DNA of 55,264 nucleotides from Rhizobacter sp. (GCA_025355745.1 JANXZA010000147.1:1-55264); one strand, 5' to 3'; counted from the stretch's first letter, positions 19,832 through 28,453 are shown. Translations and numbers: made by a program. Notes: generated by a model not told the origin, from the letters alone.

Positions 19832-20884
19832 TCAGCCGGCCAACTGCGTTGACACGCCGGCCGACTCGAAGCTCGCCATCTCGTTCAACAGCCGCAGCGC
19901 GCTGTCGAGCAGCGGCCCGGCCAGCGCTGCGCCCGAGCCTTCACCGAGCCGCAGCCCGAGGTTCAGCAAAGGCTCAACGCCGAGTCGCGCGAGCAGCAGG
20001 CCGTGGCCCGCTTCATCGGAACGGTGCGAGAAGACGCAGCACGCGAGCAGCGCCGGATCGAGCCGCGCGGCGACCAGAATCGCCGCGCCGACGATGAAGC
20101 CATCGACCACGATCACGCGGCGCTCGGCCGCAGCTTGCAAGGCTGCACCGACCAGCATCGCGATCTCGAAGCCGCCCATCGCGGCGAGTGCGGCCAATGG
20201 CTCGCGGCAGTCGGCGTGAAGCGCCAGCACACGGGTCAGCACCCCGAGCTTGCGGGCCATGCCGGCGTCGTCCAGGCCGGTGCCCCGGCCGACGCACGCG
20301 GCAAGATCGTGGCCGCCGAGCCGCGCCAGCAGGAGCGCCGCGCTCGAGGTGTTGGCGATGCCCATTTCGCCGAGCAGCAGCACGTTGCCCGGCAGTCCGC
20401 GCACCACCTCGCGGCCGTGCACGATGGCCTGCGCGCATTGCGCCGCGCTCATCGCCGGGCCGAGCGAGGCATCGGCGGTGCCGGCGCCGAGCTTGCGGTC
20501 GAGCAGCCCGGGGCGCGGCGCGAAGCGGTGCTTCACACCCGCATCGACCACCGTCAGCGCCAGCCCGTGCTGACGCGCCAGCACGCTGGCCGCAGCACCA
20601 CCGGCGAGGAAGTTCTCGACCATCTGCGCCGTGACCTCGCTCGGATAGGCCGACACGCCCTGCGCCGCCAGTCCGTGGTCGGCCGCGAACACGACGAGTT
20701 GCGGCGCGGTCAACTGCGGCGCGTCGGTGCCCTGGAGCAGGCCGATCTGCACCCCCAGCGCTTCGAGCCGGCCGAGCGCGCCGCGCGGCTTGGTGAGCTG
20801 GTCGATGCGTTGTTGCAGGCGCTGTTGCAAGCGCTGTTGCAGCCGCTGCGCGCCGTGCGCCGATGACGCGGTTGGCGTTTCCAT
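19832..20884 (-). CDS. cobT: Nicotinate-nucleotide-dimethylbenzimidazole phosphoribosyltransferase
   Basis: A 350-residue enzyme activating the lower ligand base of cobalamin to alpha-ribazole phosphate. Family motifs are LTKPRGALGRLE near residue 30, FAADHGLAAQGVSAYP near 66, GEMGIANTSSAALL near 172, VVDGFIVGAA and the catalytic glutamate region RLGEGSGAALA near 312. The N-terminus has an unusual QRLQ repeat coded by three 12-bp tandem units. It lies directly after the ABC ATPase gene (overlap of none, gap of none). Confidence 0.95.
   Translation of the reverse strand: METPTASSAHGAQRLQQRLQQRLQQRIDQLTKPRGALGRLEALGVQIGLLQGTDAPQLTAPQLVVFAADHGLAAQGVSAYPSEVTAQMVENFLAGGAAASVLARQHGLALTVVDAGVKHRFAPRPGLLDRKLGAGTADASLGPAMSAAQCAQAIVHGREVVRGLPGNVLLLGEMGIANTSSAALLLARLGGHDLAACVGRGTGLDDAGMARKLGVLTRVLALHADCREPLAALAAMGGFEIAMLVGAALQAAAERRVIVVDGFIVGAAILVAARLDPALLACCVFSHRSDEAGHGLLLARLGVEPLLNLGLRLGEGSGAALAGPLLDSALRLLNEMASFESAGVSTQLAG
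20811..20846. repeat. Three 12-bp tandem units inside cobT
   Basis: On the plus strand the units are TTGTTGCAGGCG, CTGTTGCAAGCG and CTGTTGCAGCCG. On the coding strand they give a QRLQ-type repeat in the poorly conserved N-terminal helix. Unit number could vary by slippage without breaking the frame. Confidence 0.8.
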
Positions 20885-21652
20885 TCAAGCCTCCAGATGC
20901 GGGATCGCGACCCAGCGCGATTCGATTCGCACGATGCGGATCGCCGCCGCGAACACATCGATCAATGCCGCGTGCAGCGCCGGGTCGTCGCGTGAGCCTT
21001 CGGCGCGGATGCGGCCCGCGTCCATCACCACCAGCCGGTCGGCCAGCAGCGCCAGCGACAGGTCGTGCAGCACGCTGAGCACCGTGACGCCGGCGCGCAC
21101 CTGGCGCTGCACCAGGCGCACCAGCGCCACCTGGTGAGGCGGGTCGAGGTGGGTGGTGGGCTCGTCGAGCAGCAGCAGCGGTGCGTCGACCGCAAGCGCG
21201 CGCGCGAGCAGCACGCGCTGGCGTTCGCCGCCCGAAAGTTCATGCAGACGGCGCTGTTGCCAGGGCGCGCATTCGGCGTCGGCCAGCGCTTGATCGACCC
21301 GCGCTTCGTCGTGCGCGGTCGGCGCGCCGAACAGGCCGAGTGTCGGCAGGCGGCCGAGGTGCACGACCTCGCGCACGCTCAGCTCGCCGCTGGTTTCGCC
21401 CTGCTGCGCGAGCCAGGCGATTCTTCGCGCGCGCTCGCGCAACGGCCACTGCGCGAGCGGCTTGCCGCCGAGCCGCACCTCGCCGGCATCGACGCGCTGC
21501 AGGCCGGCGAGCGCGCGCAGCAGGGTCGACTTGCCGGCACCGTTCGGGCCGACGATGGCGGTCCAGCCGGGCGGTACTGCGAAGCTCACGTCCTGCAGCG
21601 CTTTCGTGCTGCCGAGCGCCACGCTCACGCCCTCAGCCTTCAGCATCGCCAT
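20885..21652 (-). CDS. btuD: Corrinoid ABC transporter ATP-binding protein
   Basis: A 255-residue ATPase of the BtuD/FepC type. Walker A is GPNGAGKST, the signature LSGGERQR, Walker B LLLLDEPTTHLD, the Q-loop AWLAQQ and the switch histidine in VLHDLS. It powers the BtuC-like permease. The riboswitch and the cob genes in the operon support vitamin B12 as substrate rather than iron siderophores. Confidence 0.92.
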   Translation of the reverse strand: MAMLKAEGVSVALGSTKALQDVSFAVPPGWTAIVGPNGAGKSTLLRALAGLQRVDAGEVRLGGKPLAQWPLRERARRIAWLAQQGETSGELSVREVVHLGRLPTLGLFGAPTAHDEARVDQALADAECAPWQQRRLHELSGGERQRVLLARALAVDAPLLLLDEPTTHLDPPHQVALVRLVQRQVRAGVTVLSVLHDLSLALLADRLVVMDAGRIRAEGSRDDPALHAALIDVFAAAIRIVRIESRWVAIPHLEA

Positions 21653-21670
21653 GCCCCCGCCGCCGGGTCG

Positions 21671-22690
21671 TCATGCCACCCGCCGCCGGTGCAGCAGCCA
21701 GATCAGGTAGCCGCCGCCGAGCAGCGCGGTCAGCACACCGACCGGCACTTCCCGCGGCGCGATCAGGGTACGCGCCAGCACATCGGCCATCAACAGCAGG
21801 CTGCCGCCAGTGGCCGCGCTCGCCACCAGCGTGAAGCCGTGCGTGGCCGGCGCGAAGCGCCGCACCAGATGCGGCGCCACCAGCCCGACGAACGCGATCA
21901 GGCCCGCCTGCGACACCGCCAGCCCGGTGGCCAGCGCCAGTGCCGTGACCAGCAGCAGGCGGATCCGCGGCAGCGCCAGGCCAAGACTGTGCGCGGTGTC
22001 GGTGCCCAGGGTCAGCGCATCGAGCGTGCGCGCCAGACGCCAGCTCGGCGGCACCGTGAGCGCCAGGCCGAGCGCCAATGCCACGCAACTGCTCCAGCCC
22101 AGGAACCCGGTGCTGCCAAGCAGGAAGGCCTGGCGGCCGCGCAAGGCCTCGGGCGCGGCGCTGGTGACGAGGTCGCTGACAGCAGACAGCACCACGCCGA
22201 CCACCACGCCGGCCAGCAGCAGCCGCGTCGTCTGCTGTGCGCCACGGGCCAGGGTCAGCGTCAGCAACACGCCGAGCAGCGCACCGGCGAAGGCGGCGCT
22301 GACGAGGCCGATGCGCGCGATCGCATCGGCCGTCGCCAGGCTGATCGCGTGGCCGCTCTGCGCACTCGCGGCGAGCACCAGCACGACGCCTACCGAGGCG
22401 CCCGAGGCCGAGCCGAGCAGGTAGGGATCGGCCAGCGGGTTGCGGAACAGGCCTTGCGCAACCGCGCCCGCCAGCCCGAGCAGCGCGCCGGTAAGCCAGG
22501 CGCCTAACGTGCGAGGTGCACGGATCTGGCCGACGATGAGCCACCCGTCGGCGCCATTCCAGGTCTGCACCAGGCCGGCCAGCGACCAGCCTTCGCTGCC
22601 TGCTGCCAGGCCGGCCAGCAGCAGCAGCAGCGTGGTCAGCGTCAGCCCGATGACCAGGCGTCGGCGGCGTCGGCGATCGGGCTCGGACAT
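21671..22690 (-). CDS. btuC: Corrinoid ABC transporter permease
   Basis: A 339-residue FecCD/BtuC-family permease with about ten membrane helices. Family motifs include LRAPRTLGAWLTGALLG-type sequence (seen as IRAPRTLGAWL), NPLADPYLLGSASGAS and VGLVAPHLVRR. The ATG at 22690 overlaps the binding-protein stop. An in-frame extension upstream would run inside the btuF gene and is not needed. Confidence 0.92.
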   Translation of the reverse strand: MSEPDRRRRRRLVIGLTLTTLLLLLAGLAAGSEGWSLAGLVQTWNGADGWLIVGQIRAPRTLGAWLTGALLGLAGAVAQGLFRNPLADPYLLGSASGASVGVVLVLAASAQSGHAISLATADAIARIGLVSAAFAGALLGVLLTLTLARGAQQTTRLLLAGVVVGVVLSAVSDLVTSAAPEALRGRQAFLLGSTGFLGWSSCVALALGLALTVPPSWRLARTLDALTLGTDTAHSLGLALPRIRLLLVTALALATGLAVSQAGLIAFVGLVAPHLVRRFAPATHGFTLVASAATGGSLLLMADVLARTLIAPREVPVGVLTALLGGGYLIWLLHRRRVA

Positions 22691-23649
22691 CAACGCGGCT
22701 TCGATGTTGGAGACGTTGATGGAGGCGATGATGGAGATCTTGCTGCACGCGACGCGATCGCGACCAGGCAATCGGCCAGCACCCTCGCCGCCTCGCCCAT
22801 GCGCGGCCCGGGCCGCACCAGCAGCTCATAGCGCTCGCCCGCAAAGCCGCAACTGCGCCGGGCCCGCAAGGCATGCAGCGCTGACCAGCCGGGGCGCTTC
22901 GGCATGTCGGCGAGGTTGCGTTCGGCGGCCATCACGATGTCGGGCTGCAGGCGCAGCAGGAACTCCGGGTTCAGCTTCGGGAACGGGCCGAGCTCGGCGG
23001 GCACGGCGTTCGCCATCCCGAGCCTGGCCAGGGTCTCGCCGATGAACGACGTCGGGCCGGCGGCATACGGCGTGGCATCAACCTCGAAGTAGACGCGCTG
23101 GCCGCGCAGCACGGCGGGCACGCGCGCGGTGGCTGCGCGGATGTCGCGTTCGATGGCGGCCGCGACGCGCTCGGCTTCGGCCGGCACGCCGAGCACCTGC
23201 GCCAGCAGGGCCAGCGCGCGCTTCACATCGGCATGGTCACGCGATTCGAGCACCAGCACCTTCAGGCCGAGCCCTTCGAGCCGGTCGATGACGCGCGCCG
23301 AGGTCGACAGCAGCACCACATCGGGCTTGAGGGACACGATGCGCTCGATCTGCGCATCATCGAGCCCGCCGAGCTTGGGCAGCGCGACCACGCTGGCCGG
23401 GAAGTTCGAGAACCGGTCGGTGCCGACCAGCCGCGCGCAGGCGCCGAGCGCGCAGACGCTTTCGGTCAGCGAAGGCAGCAGGCTGACGATGCGCAGCGGC
23501 GCGGCGGCCAGCACCAGCGTGGCGCCGCGGTCGTCGCGCAAGGTGGTCTGCGCCGCCGAAGGCGTTGGCAGCAGACCGGCGAGCAGGCAGGTCAAGGCGC
23601 TGCGCACGATCGATGCCTTCAAGCGCTGCGCCGCACCGCGCCCGATCAC
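22690..23649 (-). CDS. btuF: Corrinoid ABC transporter substrate-binding protein
   Basis: A 319-residue periplasmic binding protein of the BtuF type. From the GTG at 23649, one base after the btuB stop, it starts with a signal peptide ending TPSAAQ. Cluster A motifs are IVSLLPSLTESVCALGA and LVGTDRFSNFP, then KPDVVLLS, and later RPGPRMGEAARVLAD. The C-terminus carries an extra Ser/Pro-rich stretch. An in-frame extension beyond 23649 lies inside btuB and looks like a shadow. Confidence 0.88.
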   Translation of the reverse strand: MIGRGAAQRLKASIVRSALTCLLAGLLPTPSAAQTTLRDDRGATLVLAAAPLRIVSLLPSLTESVCALGACARLVGTDRFSNFPASVVALPKLGGLDDAQIERIVSLKPDVVLLSTSARVIDRLEGLGLKVLVLESRDHADVKRALALLAQVLGVPAEAERVAAAIERDIRAATARVPAVLRGQRVYFEVDATPYAAGPTSFIGETLARLGMANAVPAELGPFPKLNPEFLLRLQPDIVMAAERNLADMPKRPGWSALHALRARRSCGFAGERYELLVRPGPRMGEAARVLADCLVAIASRAARSPSSPPSTSPTSKPR

Positions 23650-23650
23650 G

Positions 23651-25528
23651 TCAGAGCCCGCTGTAGCGCAGCGTCGCATAGACCTCGCGGCCCGGCTGGT
23701 TGTAGCCGTAGACGGTTTCATACTGCCGATTCGCCAGGTTGTTGAGCCGCAGGCCCAGCGCCCACGACGGCGCAAAACGCCAATCGGCATGCAGGTCGAG
23801 CGTGGCATAGCCGGCCAGGCGGCGGGCATTCGCGCTGTCGTCGAAGCGGTGGCCGAACGCGTTCGCAACGCCGCCGAGTTGCCAGGCGCCGAGGTCGAGG
23901 TCGGCGGCCAGCTTCAGGCTGTCCCTGGCGCGCCGCGGCAGTTGCTTGTCGAGGTTCGCGCTGCCCTCGGTGGCGTTGCGCGGGTTCACATGCTCGGCAG
24001 AGGCCGCGCCCGTCCACGCGCCCTGCTTCACCTGATAGCTCAGGCTCGCGCCGTCGATCTGCGTCTTCGGCACATTCACCGGCGCCGGCCCGGAACTGAT
24101 GTAGCCGCGGATGCGGTTGTCGAAATAGGCGGCCCGCAGCTCGTGGCCGTCAGCCGCCCAGCGCAGGCTGATCTCGGCCTGCTTGCCTTCTTCGGGCAGC
24201 AAATTCGGATTGCCGAAGCCGGGGTAATAAAGCTGGTTGAAGCTCGGCGCGACGAAGCTCGTGCCGTACGACGCGGCGGCGCGCCAGCTGGGCGTGATGT
24301 CGAAGCCGTAGCCGAGGGCGCCGGTGGTCTGCGCGCCGAACTGCGAGTTGCGGTCGTGGCGCAGGCTGGCCTGCCAGGTGTGGCGGCCCGCACGGCCGTC
24401 GAGGCCCAGGCCCAGGCTGTTGATGCTTCGGTCCGACACGTCATAAGGCGTCACCGGCCGGCTGACCTTCTGCCGCAAGTGCTCGGCAATCAGCAGGGCC
24501 GTGCCCACCGGCGTGACCACGCTGTTTTCCCAGGCGATCTGCTGCTGCACCGTGGCGGTGGTGCCGAGGTCGGTGAAGGCCGAGGCGCTGGCCAGCGTCT
24601 CGTAGGCGTCGGTCGAGCGCGAGACTCGCAACTTGCTGCGCCAGGCAGTCGTCACCGGCCCGCCGAGCTCGAGCGCCAGCACGTCACTGCGCAGCGCAGC
24701 ACGGCTGTCGGCGCCGGGGCCGTCGTCGTATTGAGCCTCGCCGTGCGACGCCAGCACGCGCGCATCGGCGCGCCAGCCGGCACCGAAGCTGATGCCAAGT
24801 TGGCCGGTCACGCTGTTCTGCCGGAAACCGTCATCGTCGGGGTTGAAGCTGCCGAACGGCTCGTTCGCGTTCGTCGCCGAAAAGCCGCGCGTGCGGGTGT
24901 GCTGCAACTGCAGGGCGCCGTCGATGGCGCCCTGCCCGAACGACAGGCCGGCGCCGACCTGGCGCGCTGCTTTCGAGCCCAGCGTCAGGTTGCCATTGGC
25001 GTGCAGGCCGGGCGCGCTGCGGCGCGTGAAGATCTGGATCACGCCGCCCACCGCGTCGCTGCCGTACAGGCTGGACAGCGGGCCACGAACGATCTCGATG
25101 CGCTCGATCGCATCGAGCGGCAGGTTCTCCCAGGCCGGTGTACCGAGCGTGGCCGAGCCGTAGCGCACACCGTCGATCAGCAGCAGCGTGTGGCGCGCCT
25201 CCAGGCCACGCAGATAGACCGAGCTGGCGGTGCCCGGGCCGCCGTTCGCAGTGAACTGAACGCCGGGCTGCTGGGCCAGCAATTCGGCCAGGGTGCGGCC
25301 GGTGGCGCGGTCGATCTGGGCCCGTTCGATCACGGTGACTTCGCTGATCGCCTCGTCGATGCGGGTCGGCGTGCGCGTGGCGGTCACCTGCACGGCAGGC
25401 AGGGTGCTGGTCTGTGCCACGGCAGCACTGGCCGTGAACGCAAGCACTGAATGAATCAAAACGATGGGCAGGAGGATGCGGCGCACAGCGGCGCGCGAGG
25501 CACTTGGCCTCAGGGAAACGCAAGACAT
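23651..25528 (-). CDS. btuB: TonB-dependent cobalamin receptor
   Basis: A 625-residue outer-membrane receptor of BtuB type. The N-terminal signal runs to ASAAVAQ, followed by a TonB box-like LPAVQVTATRTP. The plug includes GVQFTANGGPGTASSVYLRG and DGVRYGSATLG, then ERIEIVRGPLSSLYGSDAVGGVI. The barrel ends with the expected C-terminal aromatic pattern GREVYATLRYSGL. The gene follows a cobalamin riboswitch, which identifies the substrate as a corrinoid. Confidence 0.93.
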   Translation of the reverse strand: MSCVSLRPSASRAAVRRILLPIVLIHSVLAFTASAAVAQTSTLPAVQVTATRTPTRIDEAISEVTVIERAQIDRATGRTLAELLAQQPGVQFTANGGPGTASSVYLRGLEARHTLLLIDGVRYGSATLGTPAWENLPLDAIERIEIVRGPLSSLYGSDAVGGVIQIFTRRSAPGLHANGNLTLGSKAARQVGAGLSFGQGAIDGALQLQHTRTRGFSATNANEPFGSFNPDDDGFRQNSVTGQLGISFGAGWRADARVLASHGEAQYDDGPGADSRAALRSDVLALELGGPVTTAWRSKLRVSRSTDAYETLASASAFTDLGTTATVQQQIAWENSVVTPVGTALLIAEHLRQKVSRPVTPYDVSDRSINSLGLGLDGRAGRHTWQASLRHDRNSQFGAQTTGALGYGFDITPSWRAAASYGTSFVAPSFNQLYYPGFGNPNLLPEEGKQAEISLRWAADGHELRAAYFDNRIRGYISSGPAPVNVPKTQIDGASLSYQVKQGAWTGAASAEHVNPRNATEGSANLDKQLPRRARDSLKLAADLDLGAWQLGGVANAFGHRFDDSANARRLAGYATLDLHADWRFAPSWALGLRLNNLANRQYETVYGYNQPGREVYATLRYSGL

Positions 25529-25611
25529 GAAGGAAGCTCTCAAACAAGTCGTGCCCGCCAGCTTCCCCGCTGATGAGCACCGCATGGTGCGCCGCTCGCG
25601 CAGCGCACCGC

Positions 25612-25838
25612 CTTGTTGGCCGGTATCCGGGCTGGCGGACCAACCCTTGCGACCTTCCCGAAAGCCGAGGCTTTCAGTGGTGTGTGCGCAAGGGCCGAAG
25701 CGGGCTCGTGGAAGAGTCGGGCTTCGTCCGCCGTACCGTTGCGGGGGCAGCGCAGATTCGGTCGGCACGCGCTTCGCGTGGCCTCCTTCTGCTTCCCGTT
25801 TAACTGTGCCGACGGAACGCCGGCACGGGCACCAACAG
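25612..25838 (-). ncRNA. Cobalamin riboswitch
   Basis: On the minus strand the conserved parts appear in order: GGTGCCCGTGCCGGCG at the 5' end (about 25835), TTAAACGGGAAGCAG, the core CTGCCCCCGCAACGGTA (about 25745) and the B12 box AGCCCGGATACCGGCC (25618-25633). Between the B12 box and the btuB start lies an expression platform with the hairpin GGTGCGC...GCGCACC. The 394-base gap before btuB is thus leader RNA plus a divergent promoter. Binding of adenosylcobalamin should shut off the whole uptake and salvage operon. Confidence 0.95.
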
Positions 25839-25841
25839 CGG

Positions 25842-25872
25842 CGATTGTAGGAGAAGGCCACCTTTACAATCG
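25842..25872. promoter_or_regulatory. Symmetric divergent promoter region (zap operon / btu operon)
   Basis: CGATTGTA (25842-25849) and TACAATCG (25865-25872) are exact complements. Each contains TACAAT on one strand, usable as a -10: plus strand at 25865-25870 for the zapB-like gene, minus strand at 25844-25849, whose expected start point matches the riboswitch 5' end. No good -35 with 17-base spacing is evident. Confidence 0.5.
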
Positions 25873-25922
25873 GCGCTGCACGTTCCCCTTCACGCCACGC
25901 TGGCACCCAGCCGCCCCACACC

Positions 25923-26192
25923 ATGTCGAAGATCGAAGACCTTGCCGACCGGGTCGAGCGCCTGCTGTTGCGGCACGACGAAGTGCAGCGCACCAGCGCC
26001 CTGCTGGAACGCCAACTCGCCGCGGTGACCCAGGAACGCGACAGCCTGCGCTCGCGCCTGAACGCCGCCCGCAGCCGCATCGACGGCTTGCTCGAACGCC
26101 TGCCGACCGACGCCGCGCCGCCCGCGACTGAAGTGCCTGCTGCAACTGCCACCGCGATCAAGGTCGCGAGCCATCCGGACACCACGCCATGA
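25923..26192 (+). CDS. ZapB-like/TIGR02449 coiled-coil protein
   Basis: An 89-residue protein. Residues 1-60 form one long coiled coil (MSKIEDLADRVERLLLRHDEVQRT then LERQLAAVTQERDSLRSRLN), followed by a Pro/Ala-rich tail. This small family is regularly found before zapA in beta- and gammaproteobacteria and may act in division-ring organisation; that role is inferred from position. The stop overlaps the zapA start. Confidence 0.8.
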   Translation: MSKIEDLADRVERLLLRHDEVQRTSALLERQLAAVTQERDSLRSRLNAARSRIDGLLERLPTDAAPPATEVPAATATAIKVASHPDTTP

Positions 26193-26518
26193 AGCAGATG
26201 GAAGTGACGATCCTCGGCCAGAGTTACCTGCTCGGCTGCCCGGAAGGCGGCGAAGTCGCGCTGCTCGAAGCGGTCGCCAGCGTCGACCGCGAAATGGGCG
26301 CGATCCGCGATGGCGGCAAGGTCAAGGCGCGCGAGCGCATTGCCGTGCTCGCCGCATTGAATCTGGCCTATGCGCTGGCCGGCCGGCCAGCCGTGAGACC
26401 GGTCGGCAGCGGCGCTGCGGTCGACGTGATCGATGTGCCAAACCTGGGCGCGGTCGATGTCGATGGCCTCATCAAACGCCTCGACCAGGCGCTTGGCGCG
26501 AACGGCCAGTTGCTCTGA
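26189..26518 (+). CDS. zapA: Cell division protein ZapA
   Basis: A 109-residue protein with the ZapA globular start MKQMEVTILGQSYLLGCPEGG and a C-terminal helix used for tetramerisation. ZapA cross-links FtsZ filaments at midcell. It is followed by 6S RNA, as in many proteobacteria. Confidence 0.92.
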   Translation: MKQMEVTILGQSYLLGCPEGGEVALLEAVASVDREMGAIRDGGKVKARERIAVLAALNLAYALAGRPAVRPVGSGAAVDVIDVPNLGAVDVDGLIKRLDQALGANGQLL

Positions 26519-26610
26519 TGCGCAGAGGCCTTCGATGGAGTGTTTGTTGATGCACTGTCGCGCGGTCGGGCTTTGCTGAAAGCGTCACACCAGCGTCGCA
26601 AGCGCAGGCA

Positions 26611-26616
26611 TAGAAT
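26611..26616 (+). promoter_or_regulatory. -10 element of the 6S RNA promoter
   Basis: TAGAAT lies about 8-12 bases before the predicted 5' end of 6S RNA. No convincing -35 is seen at the usual spacing. Confidence 0.5.
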
Positions 26617-26621
26617 GAATT

Positions 26622-26803
26622 CGTCCGTCGCATTCGCGTGAGCTTTATATTTCCTTGAACCGATGCTCTATGAGCAAGGGCTTGGAACATCGCTCGGTTG
26701 GTGTGATCGTCTCGCGTCAGATGAACCCGAAGCCCGGCTGACCTCGCCCACCTGAACTGCCTGGGTTCAGGAATGCGGCTCACGGCTCGCGGCGGACACC
26801 TTT
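26622..26803 (+). ncRNA. ssrS: 6S RNA
   Basis: The 353-base gap after zapA contains a 6S RNA of about 180 nt. The closing stem pairs GTCCGTCGC...GTGAGC near 26623-26644 with GCTCACGGCTCGCGGCGGAC near 26778-26796. The interior holds family sequence such as CTCGGTTGGTGTGATCGTC and CTGCCTGGGTTCAGGAATGCGG. 6S RNA sequesters housekeeping RNA polymerase in stationary phase. Ends are approximate. Confidence 0.85.
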
Positions 26804-26871
26804 CCCCGAACTCAACACAACGCTGTGCGCGCGCTTGAGGCTCACACTTGAGGCTCACTTTGGGGCCACCC

Positions 26872-27333
26872 ATGAACTGGTTGATGAAGAGCGAGCCGTC
26901 GGAGTGCAGCATCGACGATCTCGTTGCCGCGCCCGCGCAGACCGTGCCCTGGGTCGGGGTGCGCAACCACCAGGCGCGCAACTTCATGCGCGACGCCATG
27001 GCCATCGGCGACGGCGTGCTGTTCTACCACTCGTCGTGTGCCGAGCCGGGCATCGCCGGCATCGCCGAGGTGGCGAGCGCGGCCTACCCCGACGCCACGC
27101 AGTTCGATCCGCGCAGCCCGTACTTCGATGCGAAGTCGCCCGCCACCGCGCCGCGTTGGCTGAACGTCGATGTGCGGTTGCTGCGCAAGACCCGGCTGCT
27201 GCCGCTGGCACAGATGCGCACCGCGCCGACGCTGGCCGCGATGCAGGTGCTGCGCCGCGGCAACCGGCTCTCGATCACACCGGTGACGGCCGAGGAGTGG
27301 ATGGCGGTGCTGGCGTTGCTTGACCACCGCTGA
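26872..27333 (+). CDS. EVE-domain protein
   Basis: A 153-residue protein consisting of one EVE domain (PUA-like fold): WLMKSEPSECSIDDL at the start, WVGVRNHQARNFMRDAM, GDGVLFYHSSCAEPGIAGIAEV in the middle and RGNRLSITPVT at the end. EVE domains read modified bases in DNA or RNA. Position after zapA-6S RNA is usual for the group. ATG at 26872 fits the family start; an earlier ATG at 26848 lies in a 13-bp direct repeat. Partner and target are unknown. Confidence 0.9.
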   Translation: MNWLMKSEPSECSIDDLVAAPAQTVPWVGVRNHQARNFMRDAMAIGDGVLFYHSSCAEPGIAGIAEVASAAYPDATQFDPRSPYFDAKSPATAPRWLNVDVRLLRKTRLLPLAQMRTAPTLAAMQVLRRGNRLSITPVTAEEWMAVLALLDHR

Positions 27334-27400
27334 GGGCCCCTCGGACACCCATCGAGCGCCCACCTGATCTCACCACGAGCTGGCCGAAACGCAGCGCCAA

Positions 27401-28453
27401 TCAGGTCGCGCCCAGCTCGAATCTGATGCTGGCCAGCGCCACATGGTTGCCGCCGCGCCGCTGCGCTTCACCGAGCGCCAGGTCGGCGGCCTGCATCAGC
27501 GCTTCCTCGGTGTGCGCGGTGTGCGGGAAGCTCGCCACGCCCATCGACACGGTGAACGCCAGGTCGCGGCCTTCGAGCACGACGATCTGGGTCGCGCACT
27601 GGCGCCGCAGACCTTCCATGCGCGAGTGCGCAGTCGCCAGGCCGACGCCCGAGAGCAGAACCGCAAAGCGGGCTTCGTCGAGCCGGCACGATGCGTCCAT
27701 GGCCCGCGTGTTGCCGCGCAGCAGCCGGCCCAGCGCCTCCAGCACGCGTGCACGCGCCTCGTCCCCGAACGCCTTCGCCGCTCCCGTCGGCGGGTCGAGG
27801 GCGATCGACACGAGCGCGAATTCGCGGTGTTCGCGCGACGACAGGTCGACCTCGCGGCGCAACTGGTCGTCGAAGTGCATGCGCTGGTACAGGCCGGTGG
27901 CGCTGTCGCGCAGGCTCGGGTCCTGGGTTTCGCGGCGCTGCGCTTCGACCGCCACCTGCTGCTGTTCGAGCTGCTTCAGCGCCTGCTGCAACTGCAGGTC
28001 GCGCTGATGCGCCGAGGTGAGCTCGGCCCACACGCTGAGCACGTGCCGTGGTGTGCCGCCATCGGTGCGGGCGATGCCGATCCGGCTGACGTTGAACTCG
28101 CGGCGCTCGCCGCCGCGCTCGAGCCGCAACTCGCTGGCCGTAGGCACGGCAAGTGCCAGCGCGGCTTGCTCGGCGGCGCGGATCGTGCTGGCCTGCGCGG
28201 GCTCCATCAACTCGGCATCGCGCGCCCCCAGCATGGCGGCGGCCGACCTGCCGAACAGCTGCGCCATGCGCGCGTTGGCATGCACATAAGCGCCGGTCGC
28301 GACCTCCTTGATGCAGACCAGCGCGTCGAGGCGATCCAGCATCTCCAGCAAGCCACCGGCCAGCCCGGCAGGCGTGGCGCCGAGGGCTGCGGCCAGTGCT
28401 TGCACCGTCTGGCTGAAATCGGCCAGCGTCGGCGGTGAGGTCGTCTCTTTCAT
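27401..28453 (-). CDS. PAS-GGDEF protein with degenerate active site
   Basis: A 350-residue protein: PAS domain at about 35-150, a short coiled coil (QLQQALKQLEQQQVAVEAQRRE) and a GGDEF-type domain from residue 183 (RDSATGLYQRMHF). The catalytic GGDEF motif is replaced by DEARF at 259-263 (context CRLDEARFAVLLSG), and no I-site RxxD is obvious. It is therefore unlikely to make cyclic di-GMP and may be a sensor or binding protein. It is divergent from the nitrate transporter gene; a GGAG precedes the ATG at 28453. Confidence 0.82.
   Translation of the reverse strand: MKETTSPPTLADFSQTVQALAAALGATPAGLAGGLLEMLDRLDALVCIKEVATGAYVHANARMAQLFGRSAAAMLGARDAELMEPAQASTIRAAEQAALALAVPTASELRLERGGERREFNVSRIGIARTDGGTPRHVLSVWAELTSAHQRDLQLQQALKQLEQQQVAVEAQRRETQDPSLRDSATGLYQRMHFDDQLRREVDLSSREHREFALVSIALDPPTGAAKAFGDEARARVLEALGRLLRGNTRAMDASCRLDEARFAVLLSGVGLATAHSRMEGLRRQCATQIVVLEGRDLAFTVSMGVASFPHTAHTEEALMQAADLALGEAQRRGGNHVALASIRFELGAT

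Noticed and set aside
22690-23868. btuF starting at 23868
   Set aside because: The extra 73 codons lie inside btuB and lack signal-peptide character; GTG at 23649 gives a proper signal.
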